A stretch of DNA of 53,327 nucleotides, from contig CAZQBY010000008.1 in the NCBI GenBank assembly GCA_964592405.1, positions 1 through 53,327 on the forward strand. Reading direction: 5' to 3'. Both the position numbers and the translations under genes were made by a program. The notes beneath the pieces are model-generated. The model was not told where the DNA came from. It was given only the letters and a program-made list of their open reading frames with translations, and did not search any database. This DNA is from CAZQBY01 sp964592405 [NCBI: uncultured archaeon]. Lineage in GTDB: Archaea > Altiarchaeota > Altiarchaeia > JAFGQM01. Shown here piece after piece: positions 33,632 to 41,570 of this stretch (its first letter is position 1; every line of letters begins with the position of its first letter).

Positions 33632-34186
33632 ATGGCCAGCTCACAGGATGTAGATATGCGGCCGGAGGTCCACGTCCTTCGCCTCTCCCACAGAGCTGTG
33701 CGCGATAAGAGGGTAACCACGCATTTGGGACTGGTCGCCCGCGCCTTCGGAGCGCGCAGGCTGGTGGTTACAGGTACAAAAGATGAGCACCTAGTTAATT
33801 CCATCCAGCGGGTGGTGGCCTCATGGGGAGGGCCGTTCGACATAGCGTTTATCAGTGGATGGATGAAATTAATTAGAGATTACAAGAGCCGAGGCTTCAG
33901 AGTAGTCCATCTGACAATGTATGGGCTTCCTGTTCAGGACTACATGAGTGAGATTCGGAAAAGCGACAAAATCCTTGTCGTTCTCGGCGGAGAGAAGGTT
34001 CCCCCAGAAGCCTACCAGCTTGCGGATTACAATATCTCCATTACCTCCCAGCCACACTCTGAAATATCAGCGCTTGCCGTCTTTCTGGACAGATTGTTTG
34101 AGGGAAGGGAACTCAAGAAAAAATTCGAAAATGCAAGACAGGTGATTATTCCACAGGCTCGCAGCAAGTATGTTTTGAAGAAGTAA
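33632..34186 (+). CDS. trm56: tRNA (cytidine-56-2'-O)-methyltransferase
   Basis: A 184-residue SPOUT enzyme of the archaea-specific Trm56 family. The diagnostic start is VHVLRLSHRAVRDKRVTTHL followed by GLVARAFGARRLVVTG. The SAM-binding knot is in DKILVVLGGEKVPPEAY and DYNISITSQPHSEISALAVF. It methylates the ribose of C56 in the T-loop of tRNAs. The start at 33632 adds eight residues before MRPEVHVLR; Met9 at 33656 is an alternative that gives the more usual N-terminus. It is transcribed toward tfe, 48 bp away. Confidence 0.92.
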   Translation: MASSQDVDMRPEVHVLRLSHRAVRDKRVTTHLGLVARAFGARRLVVTGTKDEHLVNSIQRVVASWGGPFDIAFISGWMKLIRDYKSRGFRVVHLTMYGLPVQDYMSEIRKSDKILVVLGGEKVPPEAYQLADYNISITSQPHSEISALAVFLDRLFEGRELKKKFENARQVIIPQARSKYVLKK

Positions 34187-34203
34187 ACAATTTTTGAAAA
34201 ACA

Positions 34204-34212
34204 TTTTAATTG
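34204..34212 (+). promoter_or_regulatory. Putative TATA box for tfe
   Basis: TTTTAATTG lies 23-31 bp before the tfe ATG in the 48-bp gap after trm56, consistent with a separate near-leaderless transcript. Confidence 0.4.
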
Positions 34213-34234
34213 AATGAATTTCTAATCTACTAAC

Positions 34235-34768
34235 ATGGGGGACAAAGACGACCTCATCTCTGAGATTCTTTACGAGATGGTCGGAAATGAGGGAATTAAA
34301 ATCATCAATTCACTGTCAAAGCCCGCCACCGACCTTCAGATACATGAACTCACCCAGATACCCATAACAAAGGTTCGTACTACTCTCAACCTCCTCCACA
34401 AATTCAACATTGTCTCATATAACTCTTCCCGCGATGAACACCGTGGATGGTTCAAATATACGTGGGAGCTCAAACACTACTGTATTGAGTCAAGTGTCAG
34501 AAACTTCCTCATCTCAAAGATTATGAAGCTTAAGCGGGAGTTTCAGGAGATAAACCAAGTTGATTTCTTCAAGTGTGAGAATGAATGTATAAGGTTCAAC
34601 TTCACAGATGCATATGACAAGAATTTCCGCTGCCCAAAGTGTAATGGAATGCTCAAGCCCGTTGATTGCATCTCCGAAAGCCGCCAGATAAAGAGGGAAA
34701 TATCCCAGATAAAAAAGATGATCGAGATGCTTGGTCCACTACCTGTTTCTTTACAAAATGTTGGATGA
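34235..34768 (+). CDS. tfe: Transcription initiation factor E, alpha subunit
   Basis: A 177-residue protein with the two TFE-alpha domains. An N-terminal winged helix (DLQIHELTQIPITKVRTTLN, about 30-90) is followed by a zinc ribbon with CENEC and CPKC pairs (about 110-140), then a short helical linker. It helps RNA polymerase open promoters and binds the clamp and the Rpo4/7 stalk; the stalk gene rpoF is also in this window. Its last 11 bases overlap the next gene. Confidence 0.93.
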   Translation: MGDKDDLISEILYEMVGNEGIKIINSLSKPATDLQIHELTQIPITKVRTTLNLLHKFNIVSYNSSRDEHRGWFKYTWELKHYCIESSVRNFLISKIMKLKREFQEINQVDFFKCENECIRFNFTDAYDKNFRCPKCNGMLKPVDCISESRQIKREISQIKKMIEMLGPLPVSLQNVG

Positions 34769-35309
34769 GAGGGCTGCCCGGGACCTGCTTAAGACCCTAA
34801 AGGTTCCGAAGGAGGTTATGGAACATGCAGAGGTTGTGCACGAAACCTGTATGAACCTGTTAGATCTCCTGAGAGCGGCCAACCCGGCACTCAGAATAAA
34901 CAAGCGTCTTGTCTCGGTTGGTTCCCTGCTCCACGATATTGGGAGATCTAAGACGCACGGGATAGATCATGGGATCGTAGGCGCCCAGATATTACGGGAT
35001 CTAAACGTCAAGAATGATACTGATATCGAAAAGCTCGCAAAGATATGCGAGCGCCATGTTGGCGGGGGCATAAGCAGGAGTGAGGCAGTAAAACTTGGAC
35101 TTCCACCCGGCGACTACATACCCAAGACCATAGAAGAGAAGATAATATCCTATTGTGACAATATGGTGGATGATTCTGGTGGCACATCAGTGGTCCGTGA
35201 TCCAACTTGGGCGGCAGTTGACTATGAGAGGAAGCATGGCAAGAACAGTGAGCCGGCAAAGCGTGTCAGGGAACTGAACAAATTCTTTGAGAGGATACTA
35301 ACCAAATAA
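34758..35309 (+). CDS. HD-domain phosphohydrolase (TIGR00295-like)
   Basis: I choose ATG 34758 (MLDERAARDLLKTL) rather than the ATG at 34731, which lies deeper inside tfe. The 183-residue product has the HD pattern: H28 in AEVVHET, H59-D60 in VGSLLHDIGRSKTH, H67 and H71, and a distal Asp in SYCDNMVDD. The archaeal TIGR00295 group has this layout, including the ERHVGGGISRSEAVKLGLP block. A metal-dependent nucleotide or phosphate hydrolase is likely; the substrate is unknown. Overlap with tfe suggests co-translation, as seen in operons of this kind. Confidence 0.85.
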   Translation: MLDERAARDLLKTLKVPKEVMEHAEVVHETCMNLLDLLRAANPALRINKRLVSVGSLLHDIGRSKTHGIDHGIVGAQILRDLNVKNDTDIEKLAKICERHVGGGISRSEAVKLGLPPGDYIPKTIEEKIISYCDNMVDDSGGTSVVRDPTWAAVDYERKHGKNSEPAKRVRELNKFFERILTK

Positions 35310-35331
35310 ATTTATCAATCCATAACCCGAA

Positions 35332-35940
35332 TCATACAACCAGCATCATCCCAAGCAGACAAGCGAACACAAAGCTGCATGTCCAGACTGCCGGACTCCA
35401 TTCCATGACCTGGGCTCCGTCCAGAGGGCCTACTGGAAGCAGGTTAAAGATTGCCAAGAGGATGTTAATATAGGCTGCCGACATGGCCCACACCCCGCCG
35501 GCAAGAATAAAAAACAGTGCTAGTATTATATTGGCCGTGGGGGCTGACAGGGATATTAATCCCCTCTCTCTGCTGTCAACCGTGCCGTCGGTTACCACAA
35601 AGCCGGGGGCTGCAAAGATAAACCTACCCCGTGTTATAATGGCAAAAGCAACAACTAGAACCAGTCCGATTTCCCAAAGCTTATAACGAGATTCAAGACC
35701 AAGAGACTGGGCGATGAACTTGTGCGCAAGCTCATGCCCGATTATGCCCAATACCAGCCCAAAGATTATGCCCTGATCAGAGATGCCAAACATATTGAAG
35801 GCCAGGACAATGGTAGCCATGGAGATAAGTATTGATACTATTTCAGTAGTGCTGAAGTGGAGGTGTGCCCTCCGCCTGAGTGGCCGGTGTATGGCGGGCT
35901 GAACGACAGGACCCACACTGGGTAGCACAGGTTGCTCCAT
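35332..35940 (-). CDS. Site-2 protease-like M50 membrane metalloprotease
   Basis: A 202-residue membrane protein of the compact archaeal M50 type, with about five helices. The zinc motif is H69-E-L-A-H73 in LGIIGHELAHKFIAQ, and the second-helix ligand is in FNLLPVGPLDGAQV, the NxxPxxPLDG form of the N-P-D-G motif. Such proteins cut substrates inside the membrane, but the target here is unknown. The gene is 31 bp downstream of rpl37e on the same strand. Confidence 0.88.
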   Translation of the reverse strand: MEQPVLPSVGPVVQPAIHRPLRRRAHLHFSTTEIVSILISMATIVLAFNMFGISDQGIIFGLVLGIIGHELAHKFIAQSLGLESRYKLWEIGLVLVVAFAIITRGRFIFAAPGFVVTDGTVDSRERGLISLSAPTANIILALFFILAGGVWAMSAAYINILLAIFNLLPVGPLDGAQVMEWSPAVWTCSFVFACLLGMMLVV

Positions 35941-35971
35941 AACTAATTAAGGTTGGAGACAAGAAAAAGGA

Positions 35972-36115
35972 TCAGTCATTCCTCCTCGAAGTTTTGCCAT
36001 AACCACACCTAACGCAATACTTTTTGCTGACGTTGAAACTCTTGCTACCGCAGCGTGGACAGTTCCTGTGGCCGTGCGTCTTCCTCGGTTTCCTCTGTTC
36101 CGGCATCTCGCCCAT
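35972..36115 (-). CDS. rpl37e: Large-subunit ribosomal protein L37e
   Basis: A 47-codon gene on the minus strand. From the ATG at 36115 it reads MGEMPEQRKPRKTHGHRNCP, then RCGSKSFNVSKKYCVRCGYG and KTSRRND. The two CxxC pairs (CPRC and CVRC) and the SFNVSKKYC block are the zinc-ribbon signature of L37e. An alternative start is Met4 at 36106. It lies between ftsY and the M50 protease gene on the same strand. It is shorter than usual (about 55-62 residues) at both ends. Confidence 0.9.
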   Translation of the reverse strand: MGEMPEQRKPRKTHGHRNCPRCGSKSFNVSKKYCVRCGYGKTSRRND

Positions 36116-36189
36116 TGCGGGTAATTTGAACTTATATCTAAAAAAGTATTATTAAGTGAAATATTATTAAGTGCAGGGAGTGCATGGAA

Positions 36190-37245
36190 CTAGACGATCT
36201 TATCAACAAAGTCCTCGGCGCTGAATTTCTCCAGATCGTCATAACCTTGACCGGTTCCAAGAAAGATTACGGGCTTTCCGGTGACATAACTGACTGAGAG
36301 TGCTGCCCCTCCCTTGGACGCATCACATTTGGCAAGTATCGTAGCATCGATGCCAATACGCTCGTTGAAAACCTTTGCTTGCTCAACTGCATCATTGCCG
36401 GTGAGTGCATCTCCCACAAATATGCGCAGATCGGGCCTGTTGACTCTGACAATCTTCTCCATCTCACCCATCAGATCTACATCTGACTGCATGCGCCCGG
36501 ACGTATCCGCCAGGACAACATCTATACTATTAGCCTCCGCATGCCTGATGGCATCAAAAACTACCGCTGCAGCATCTCCACCGCGCTGGTGGTGGACCAT
36601 CCGCACACCTACCCTCTCTGCATGTTTACCCAACTGCTCCTGTGCGCCGGCACGGAAGGTATCTCCCGCAGCCACCACGACACTGAGACTCATTTTCTTG
36701 AGCATGTGCGCGATCTTTGCGATGGTCGTGGTCTTACCACAACCATTGATACCAAAGAACACTACCCTGACTGGCTTTTCATGATTTTTCACGAACTCTA
36801 TAAAATCCAGGCCGCCACCTGCTTCAAGGATATCTATAAGTATCTTCCTGAATATCTCCCTGATCTGAGTCCCCGGATCGACAAATTCAGTCGAAGCCAG
36901 CTTCTCTTTGAGCTTCTTGCCAATAGCCTCCGCAACCTCCATAGCCACGTCATTCTGCATCAGCTCCATCTGCAGTTTCCAAGTTATATCGTCGATCTCG
37001 GACTCCCCAAGCTTCGCCCTCCTGCGAATGGCTGTCTTGAGGCGGGTCTTGAAACCAATCTCTATCTTCTTCTCAACGTGCTTTTTCCTCTCTTTTTCAG
37101 GCTCCTTGGGAACCTCCTTTGGGATCTTCCCTTCCTCCTCAGCTTCTTCTTGGAGCTCTCCAATTGGAGCTTCCCCTGCCTTCCTTAGCTTCTCCTCGAC
37201 TTCCTCCTCAGCCTTCTTAAACAACTTCTTTAGACGTCCGAACAT
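36190..37245 (-). CDS. ftsY: Signal recognition particle receptor FtsY
   Basis: A 351-residue SRP GTPase. The first 65 residues are highly charged (KKLFKKAEEEVEEKLRKAGE), the acidic A-domain that touches the membrane and translocon. The N-domain helices follow, then the G-domain with VFFGINGCGKTTTIAKIAHM (G1), DTFRAGAQEQL, DTSGRMQSDVDLMGEMEKI (G3), and TILAKCDASKGGAALS (G4, here AKCD rather than the common TKLD). It receives ribosome-SRP complexes at the membrane. It lies 23 bp after thpR on the same strand. Confidence 0.94.
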   Translation of the reverse strand: MFGRLKKLFKKAEEEVEEKLRKAGEAPIGELQEEAEEEGKIPKEVPKEPEKERKKHVEKKIEIGFKTRLKTAIRRRAKLGESEIDDITWKLQMELMQNDVAMEVAEAIGKKLKEKLASTEFVDPGTQIREIFRKILIDILEAGGGLDFIEFVKNHEKPVRVVFFGINGCGKTTTIAKIAHMLKKMSLSVVVAAGDTFRAGAQEQLGKHAERVGVRMVHHQRGGDAAAVVFDAIRHAEANSIDVVLADTSGRMQSDVDLMGEMEKIVRVNRPDLRIFVGDALTGNDAVEQAKVFNERIGIDATILAKCDASKGGAALSVSYVTGKPVIFLGTGQGYDDLEKFSAEDFVDKIV

Positions 37246-37268
37246 CGTGTTTTTAGAAGGGGGTAAGA

Positions 37269-37802
37269 TTAAAGCAGGAAACCTTCTATGAGCTCATACC
37301 TCGGCCCTGCCCGGCTGAGCTCGCTCTTCATAAGCTCAAATGATTCCACTTTGAATTCACCAAACTCCATCCCTTGGTTTTCCCGAATGAAATCTACCAG
37401 ACCCCTCTTGTCATTTGGAAACTTGACCCTTGCCAGAGTAGCATGGGGATGAAAATCCTTATCTTTCTTAAAATCATTTAATTTCAGTATCTCCTCGATT
37501 TTGTTGTGTAATGTAATCACATCCTGCGCGCCCTTCTCACAGCCCGCCCAGACTACGCGTATGTAATCAGGATTTGGAAAGACTCCAACACCCCTGAGTG
37601 AGAGCATAAATGGTTTGTATTGGATAGCTCTGAGTGCCGCAATAAGAGGTTCCGGCCCGGCCTCACCCAGAAACTTGAGTGTTAAATGGATGTTGTTTTC
37701 TTCAACCAGTTTAAGCCTGCCAAACCCTTTTAGGTTTTGTGCAAACTTGAAAAGCCTTTTTTTCAGCCTCTCCGGCAAATTAATGGCCAGAAATAACCTC
37801 AT
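37269..37802 (-). CDS. thpR: RNA 2',3'-cyclic phosphodiesterase (2'-5' RNA ligase family)
   Basis: A 177-residue 2H phosphoesterase with both HxT motifs: H39-L-T41 in NNIHLTLKFLGE and H120-A-T122 in FHPHATLARVKF. It starts MRLFLAINLPERLKKRLFKF, typical of ThpR/LigT. These enzymes open 2',3'-cyclic phosphates and, in reverse, make 2'-5' bonds. It heads a thpR-ftsY-rpl37e-M50 run and is divergent from nac. Another RNA end-processing protein, the RtcB-like one, is far away at 408-1643. Confidence 0.93.
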   Translation of the reverse strand: MRLFLAINLPERLKKRLFKFAQNLKGFGRLKLVEENNIHLTLKFLGEAGPEPLIAALRAIQYKPFMLSLRGVGVFPNPDYIRVVWAGCEKGAQDVITLHNKIEEILKLNDFKKDKDFHPHATLARVKFPNDKRGLVDFIRENQGMEFGEFKVESFELMKSELSRAGPRYELIEGFLL

Positions 37803-37865
37803 CGTTATTCTTGTTTTTGTTATAATTCTAGCTAATAAGAAAAAATAGTCTAAAAAGGTGATAAA

Positions 37866-38252
37866 ATGTTTCCAGGAGGCATGAATCCAAAACAGATGCA
37901 GAAAATGCTGAAGCGAATGGGCATAAGGACAGAAGAAATTGACGCCGAGCGCGTAATAATTGAGTGCACTGGAAGAAATATCATAATCAATGACCCACAG
38001 GTAATACTCACAAGAATGTCTAATCAGGAGGTGTTCCAGATAAGTGGCGAGGTGACAGAAGAAGAAAGGAGTGAAGAAGAATCTGAAGAGATTGAGACGC
38101 GGATAACTGAAGAGGATATTGCCATGGTGGCCGAACAGGCGGGTGTCGGTGAGGTGCAGGCAAAGGAAGCGCTAATTGAAACCCGTGGTGATATCGCTGA
38201 AGCAATACTTAAGCTGAAGGAAAGCAAGCTGGATTCGGATGCCGGCGGTTGA
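37866..38252 (+). CDS. nac: Nascent polypeptide-associated complex protein (archaeal NAC)
   Basis: A 128-residue protein. It begins MFPGGMNPKQMQKMLKRMGI and has the NAC beta-barrel (EIDAERVIIECTGRNIIIND, then VFQISGEV). An acidic linker leads to a C-terminal UBA domain (about 88-128; ITEEDIAMVAEQAGVGEVQA). It forms homodimers and binds nascent chains at the ribosome exit. glmS follows 15 bp later with a clear GGAGG before its ATG. Confidence 0.94.
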   Translation: MFPGGMNPKQMQKMLKRMGIRTEEIDAERVIIECTGRNIIINDPQVILTRMSNQEVFQISGEVTEEERSEEESEEIETRITEEDIAMVAEQAGVGEVQAKEALIETRGDIAEAILKLKESKLDSDAGG

Positions 38253-38267
38253 TTCTGGAGGATTATT

Positions 38268-40088
38268 ATGTGTGGAATAGCAGGCTATATAGGAAAGGAA
38301 AGGGCCGTGGAGAAGATATCAGATATGCTTAAGCGGCTTGAATACAGGGGTTATGACTCTGCCGGCATTGCCCTCCTTGATGGAGGCCTCAAAATCTACA
38401 AAGACAGGGGCAAGGTTGAGGGGGTGCTGAAGAAGGTTCCACCAATAAAGGGTCCGGGCGTTGCTCTCGGTCATTCCCGCTGGGCGACACATGGCGAACC
38501 ATCGCAGGCGAATGCACATCCCCACACTGATAACAACAATGAGCTGGCCATAGTCCATAACGGTATAATCGAGAACTATTCTGAACTTCGTACGCGACTA
38601 AGGAAACAGGGCTATCACTTTACCTCGGAAACAGATTCTGAGGTAGTGGTTCATCTGATTAAAGAGGGCCTTAAGACCAAAGACTTTGAACATGCATTTG
38701 TGGATGCCGTAAAGGCACTCAATGGAAGCTTTGCAATTGCAGCAATCTACACGGGCGAGCCGGACAAAATAATGTTCGCGCGCAATGAAAGCCCCCTGCT
38801 GGTGGGACTGGGCAAGGGAGAGAACTTTATAACCTCAGATATACCTGCAATCATAAGCGAGACCCGCAGGTTTCTGGTAGTTGACGATATGGAATATGGG
38901 ATATTAACCAAGGACAATGTTACAATAAGAGACCTCAGGACGGGAAGGGAGATAAAGAAGGCTGTTCATCTGAGTGATCTGAATATAGAGGTTGCAGAGA
39001 AGGGTGGTCATAAACACTTCATGCTCAAGGAAATCCTGGAGGAATCACTCGCTGTAAAGAATGCACTAAGATCTAGGAATATTATAAGGAAAGTGGTGCA
39101 GGAAATAAAGGACTGCAGATCCATCTACCTTGTTGCATGTGGCACAGCATGGCATGCCGGTATGGTCGCACGCTATATGTTTCAGGAGTATGGCGTTCCG
39201 GCCTTTGCCGAAGTGGCCTCAGAGTTCAGATACTCCACAGCCAAGACCTTAAGTGAGGGGGACGTTGTTATATTCATCTCCCAGAGTGGTGAGACTGCAG
39301 ATACCCTTGCAGCAGCAAAGGCCGCCAAAAGATATGGGGCAAAAGCAGTTTCAATAGTCAATGTTGTGGGCTCCTCCCTGACACGTATCTCTGATGCAAA
39401 TATCTACACCTATTCTGGCCCAGAGATTGCTGTTGCTTCGACAAAGGTCTATCTTGGACAACTGACAGCACTCACCATCTTGGTTCTCGAGTTCCTCAGG
39501 GCAAGAGGGAAAATAAGCCAGAATCAACTTGATTCCAAGATGATGGAACTGGAGACCATACCCGCAAAAATAGACTCCATACTGGATAACCAAGAGAGGA
39601 TCAAAGAACTGGCAAAGGTTCTGGAAACAACCGAGGACTATTTCTATATTGCACGCAGGCTGAACTATCCAACAGCCATGGAGGGTGCGCTCAAGCTGAA
39701 GGAGATATCATATCTACATGCAGAGGCATACCCAGGTGGAGAGCTCAAGCATGGTCCGCTGGCTCTCATGGAGGAGAGGGTTTGTGTTGTGGCTGTAAAT
39801 CCTGATGATGACTTAAGGAAAAAAATGGATTCCAATATAAGGGAGGTGCGCTCAAGAAGGGCCAAGGTACTTGAGCTGTGTGAAGGTAAAAACTTTGCAA
39901 TACATAATGGCTCTGGGGGGACAGCCAAAGAGGCAGCTATACGCGTGGTATTACCAAAGACAGATCCCCTGCTGACACCCCTGACCATGATTGTGCCACT
40001 GCATCTTCTGGCCTATTATGTTGCCCTTTCCAAGAATCTGGACATAGATAAGCCAAGGAATCTGGCAAAGAGTGTTACTGTGGAATGA
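38268..40088 (+). CDS. glmS: Glutamine-fructose-6-phosphate aminotransferase (isomerising)
   Basis: A 606-residue protein of standard length. The N-terminal Ntn glutaminase has nucleophile C2 in MCGIAGYIG, plus RLEYRGYDSAGIAL and GHSRWATHGEPS. Two SIS sugar-isomerase domains follow, with LVACGTAWHAGMVARYMF, ISQSGETADTLAAAKAAKRYG and ASTKVYLGQ; the end is RNLAKSVTVE. It makes glucosamine-6-phosphate, the entry to UDP-GlcNAc for glycans. SD sequence GGAGG lies at about 38256. The next gene overlaps its stop by four bases. Confidence 0.96.
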   Translation: MCGIAGYIGKERAVEKISDMLKRLEYRGYDSAGIALLDGGLKIYKDRGKVEGVLKKVPPIKGPGVALGHSRWATHGEPSQANAHPHTDNNNELAIVHNGIIENYSELRTRLRKQGYHFTSETDSEVVVHLIKEGLKTKDFEHAFVDAVKALNGSFAIAAIYTGEPDKIMFARNESPLLVGLGKGENFITSDIPAIISETRRFLVVDDMEYGILTKDNVTIRDLRTGREIKKAVHLSDLNIEVAEKGGHKHFMLKEILEESLAVKNALRSRNIIRKVVQEIKDCRSIYLVACGTAWHAGMVARYMFQEYGVPAFAEVASEFRYSTAKTLSEGDVVIFISQSGETADTLAAAKAAKRYGAKAVSIVNVVGSSLTRISDANIYTYSGPEIAVASTKVYLGQLTALTILVLEFLRARGKISQNQLDSKMMELETIPAKIDSILDNQERIKELAKVLETTEDYFYIARRLNYPTAMEGALKLKEISYLHAEAYPGGELKHGPLALMEERVCVVAVNPDDDLRKKMDSNIREVRSRRAKVLELCEGKNFAIHNGSGGTAKEAAIRVVLPKTDPLLTPLTMIVPLHLLAYYVALSKNLDIDKPRNLAKSVTVE

Positions 40089-40435
40089 TGAATACATCCA
40101 AGATCAAAAGCCTGCTACCCGGTTCTGAGATAAGCGAGATAAGACCATGTACTGCACCCGGAAAACTGCAGTTTCACCTAATGGTAGGTGGCAGGGGAGA
40201 TCTCATGACGCGTATAGTCGATATATCTATGCTTGCCATCCTCCTTGAGGAGCATCCATTGTTCAGTGATGTTAAAGCTTCTCAGGAACTTGGCGTGGTC
40301 AGGGCGAGGTATAAGGATGTCGAACTCTCAATACTGGCGAGTGGCAGGGCTGTTGTAAAGAAGGTCTCAGACAGGAAAGAGGCTCAGGACATCCTAGAGG
40401 CCCTAGCACCCCTGATCAAGAAGGCCCTTTTTTAG
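40085..40435 (+). CDS. Uncharacterised 116-residue protein between glmS and nadA
   Basis: I do not recognise a family. The ATG overlaps the glmS stop (ATGA); a second ATG follows at once. The sequence alternates predicted strands and helices: an N-terminal strand GKLQFHLMVGG, a helix VDISMLAILLEEH, then VVRARYKDVELSILASGRAV, a two-strand hairpin, and a final helix KEAQDILEALAPLIKKAL. The last part resembles the saddle-like half-repeats of TBP-type folds, but only loosely. Tight spacing to glmS and nadA (20 bp) implies co-expression; no function is assigned. Confidence 0.7.
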   Translation: MMNTSKIKSLLPGSEISEIRPCTAPGKLQFHLMVGGRGDLMTRIVDISMLAILLEEHPLFSDVKASQELGVVRARYKDVELSILASGRAVVKKVSDRKEAQDILEALAPLIKKALF

Positions 40436-40455
40436 CTAAAGGCTCAAAAACAGGT

Positions 40456-41361
40456 ATGACCCTCTCCGAGAAGGTTTTGGTTCTCAAGGAGGAGAAGAAT
40501 GCAGTAATACTGGCCCACAACTATCAAGTCCCAGAGATACAGGATGTTGCAGATTTTGTGGGGGATTCCCTAGAACTGGCCCGGAGGGCCAAGCAGACAG
40601 ATGCAGATATCATACTCTTCTGTGGTGTGGACTTCATGGCGGAGACTGCCAAAATCCTGAATCCTGAAAAAAAGGTAATTGTTCCAGATCCCGATGCTCA
40701 CTGTCCTATGGCTGGGATGCTCAAACTGGGCTATCTCCGCGAGCTGAAGAGAAGACACCCGGATGCGGCTGTTGTCCTGTATGTCAATACCAAAGCCAGT
40801 GAGAAGGCAGAGTGCGACTGTATCTGCACATCAGCAAATGCTGACAGTATAGTCAATGCTATGGAGTCCGATAAGGTCATCTTTGGGCCGGACCAAAACC
40901 TTGCTTACTATGTGAAAAAAAGAACTGACAAGGAGATTGTTGTTGCACCGCCGAACGGCATGTGCCTCACCCATCACGGCATGACAATGACAAATCTGAT
41001 AAGTGCGAAGGAAGTCCACCCAGAGGCAAAGGTAGTCGTTCATCCAGAGTGCATACCGGAGATACAGGAGAGTGTGGATAAGATTGCTTCCACCTCGGGC
41101 ATACTCAGATACTGTAGGGATTCTGATGCCCGGGAGTTCATAATTGGAACTGAGAACGGGATGCTTTACAGGCTGAGGAAGGAGATACCGAAAAAGAGGT
41201 TCTACCCTCTCTCCAAGGATGCAATCTGCCAGAACATGAAAAAAAACACGCTGGAGAAGGTCTTTCTTGCGCTTCAGAAAGAGGCCCCAGAAATAATTGT
41301 TCCAGAAGAAATACGGCTCAGAGCTGAAAGAGCCATCCAGCGTATGCTTGAACTATCCTAA
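40456..41361 (+). CDS. nadA: Quinolinate synthase
   Basis: A 301-residue protein. Three cysteines expected to hold the [4Fe-4S] cluster are visible: C83 in PDPDAHCPMAGM, C170 in PPNGMCLTHHG, and C258 in DAICQNMKKNTLEKV. Other blocks are ILAHNYQVPEIQDVADFVGD and HPECIPEIQE. It condenses iminoaspartate with dihydroxyacetone phosphate to quinolinate for NAD. No nadB, aspartate dehydrogenase or nadC is present in the window. Length is the short archaeal form. Confidence 0.95.
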   Translation: MTLSEKVLVLKEEKNAVILAHNYQVPEIQDVADFVGDSLELARRAKQTDADIILFCGVDFMAETAKILNPEKKVIVPDPDAHCPMAGMLKLGYLRELKRRHPDAAVVLYVNTKASEKAECDCICTSANADSIVNAMESDKVIFGPDQNLAYYVKKRTDKEIVVAPPNGMCLTHHGMTMTNLISAKEVHPEAKVVVHPECIPEIQESVDKIASTSGILRYCRDSDAREFIIGTENGMLYRLRKEIPKKRFYPLSKDAICQNMKKNTLEKVFLALQKEAPEIIVPEEIRLRAERAIQRMLELS

Positions 41362-41380
41362 ACAACTTTACGCCCTTCCA

Positions 41381-41421
41381 AAAACCAATTCCAAAAACTA
41401 AAACTAAAACCAATTCCAAAA
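41381..41421 (+). repeat. 16-bp direct repeat downstream of nadA
   Basis: AAAACCAATTCCAAAA occurs at 41381-41396 and again at 41406-41421, within a purine-rich A/C stretch of the 209-bp gap between nadA and the next gene. An inverted AATTGG lies nearby at about 41442. The function is unknown; it may reflect slippage. Confidence 0.75.
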
Positions 41422-41536
41422 CCAAAAATTCTCTTAATTTTAATTGGATATTCTTTTAAATATATCCGGAGTTTCGTAATCTGATATTTTTATCGGACAC
41501 GACTCTTCGATTACTCTGGAAACACAAAGAGGACAG

Positions 41537-41559
41537 TCTGGCATTTGGAGGATGCCAGA
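41537..41559 (+). promoter_or_regulatory. Leader hairpin presenting GGAGG in its loop, upstream of the glycogen cluster
   Basis: TCTGGCAT (41537-41544) pairs perfectly with ATGCCAGA (41552-41559) around a seven-base loop, TTGGAGG, that contains a Shine-Dalgarno core. The start codon of the GT4 gene is 19 bases after GGAGG, and a TAA immediately before it excludes an upstream start in that frame. A TATA-like TTTTAAATATAT at about 41454-41465 would give a leader of around 80-100 nt, long for this genome. A translational control element is plausible. Confidence 0.5.
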
Positions 41560-41570
41560 TACATTCGTAA

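Noticed and set aside
36541-37188. 215-residue plus-strand frame opposite ftsY
   Set aside because: Leucine-rich antisense of the charged FtsY N-terminus; no family features.
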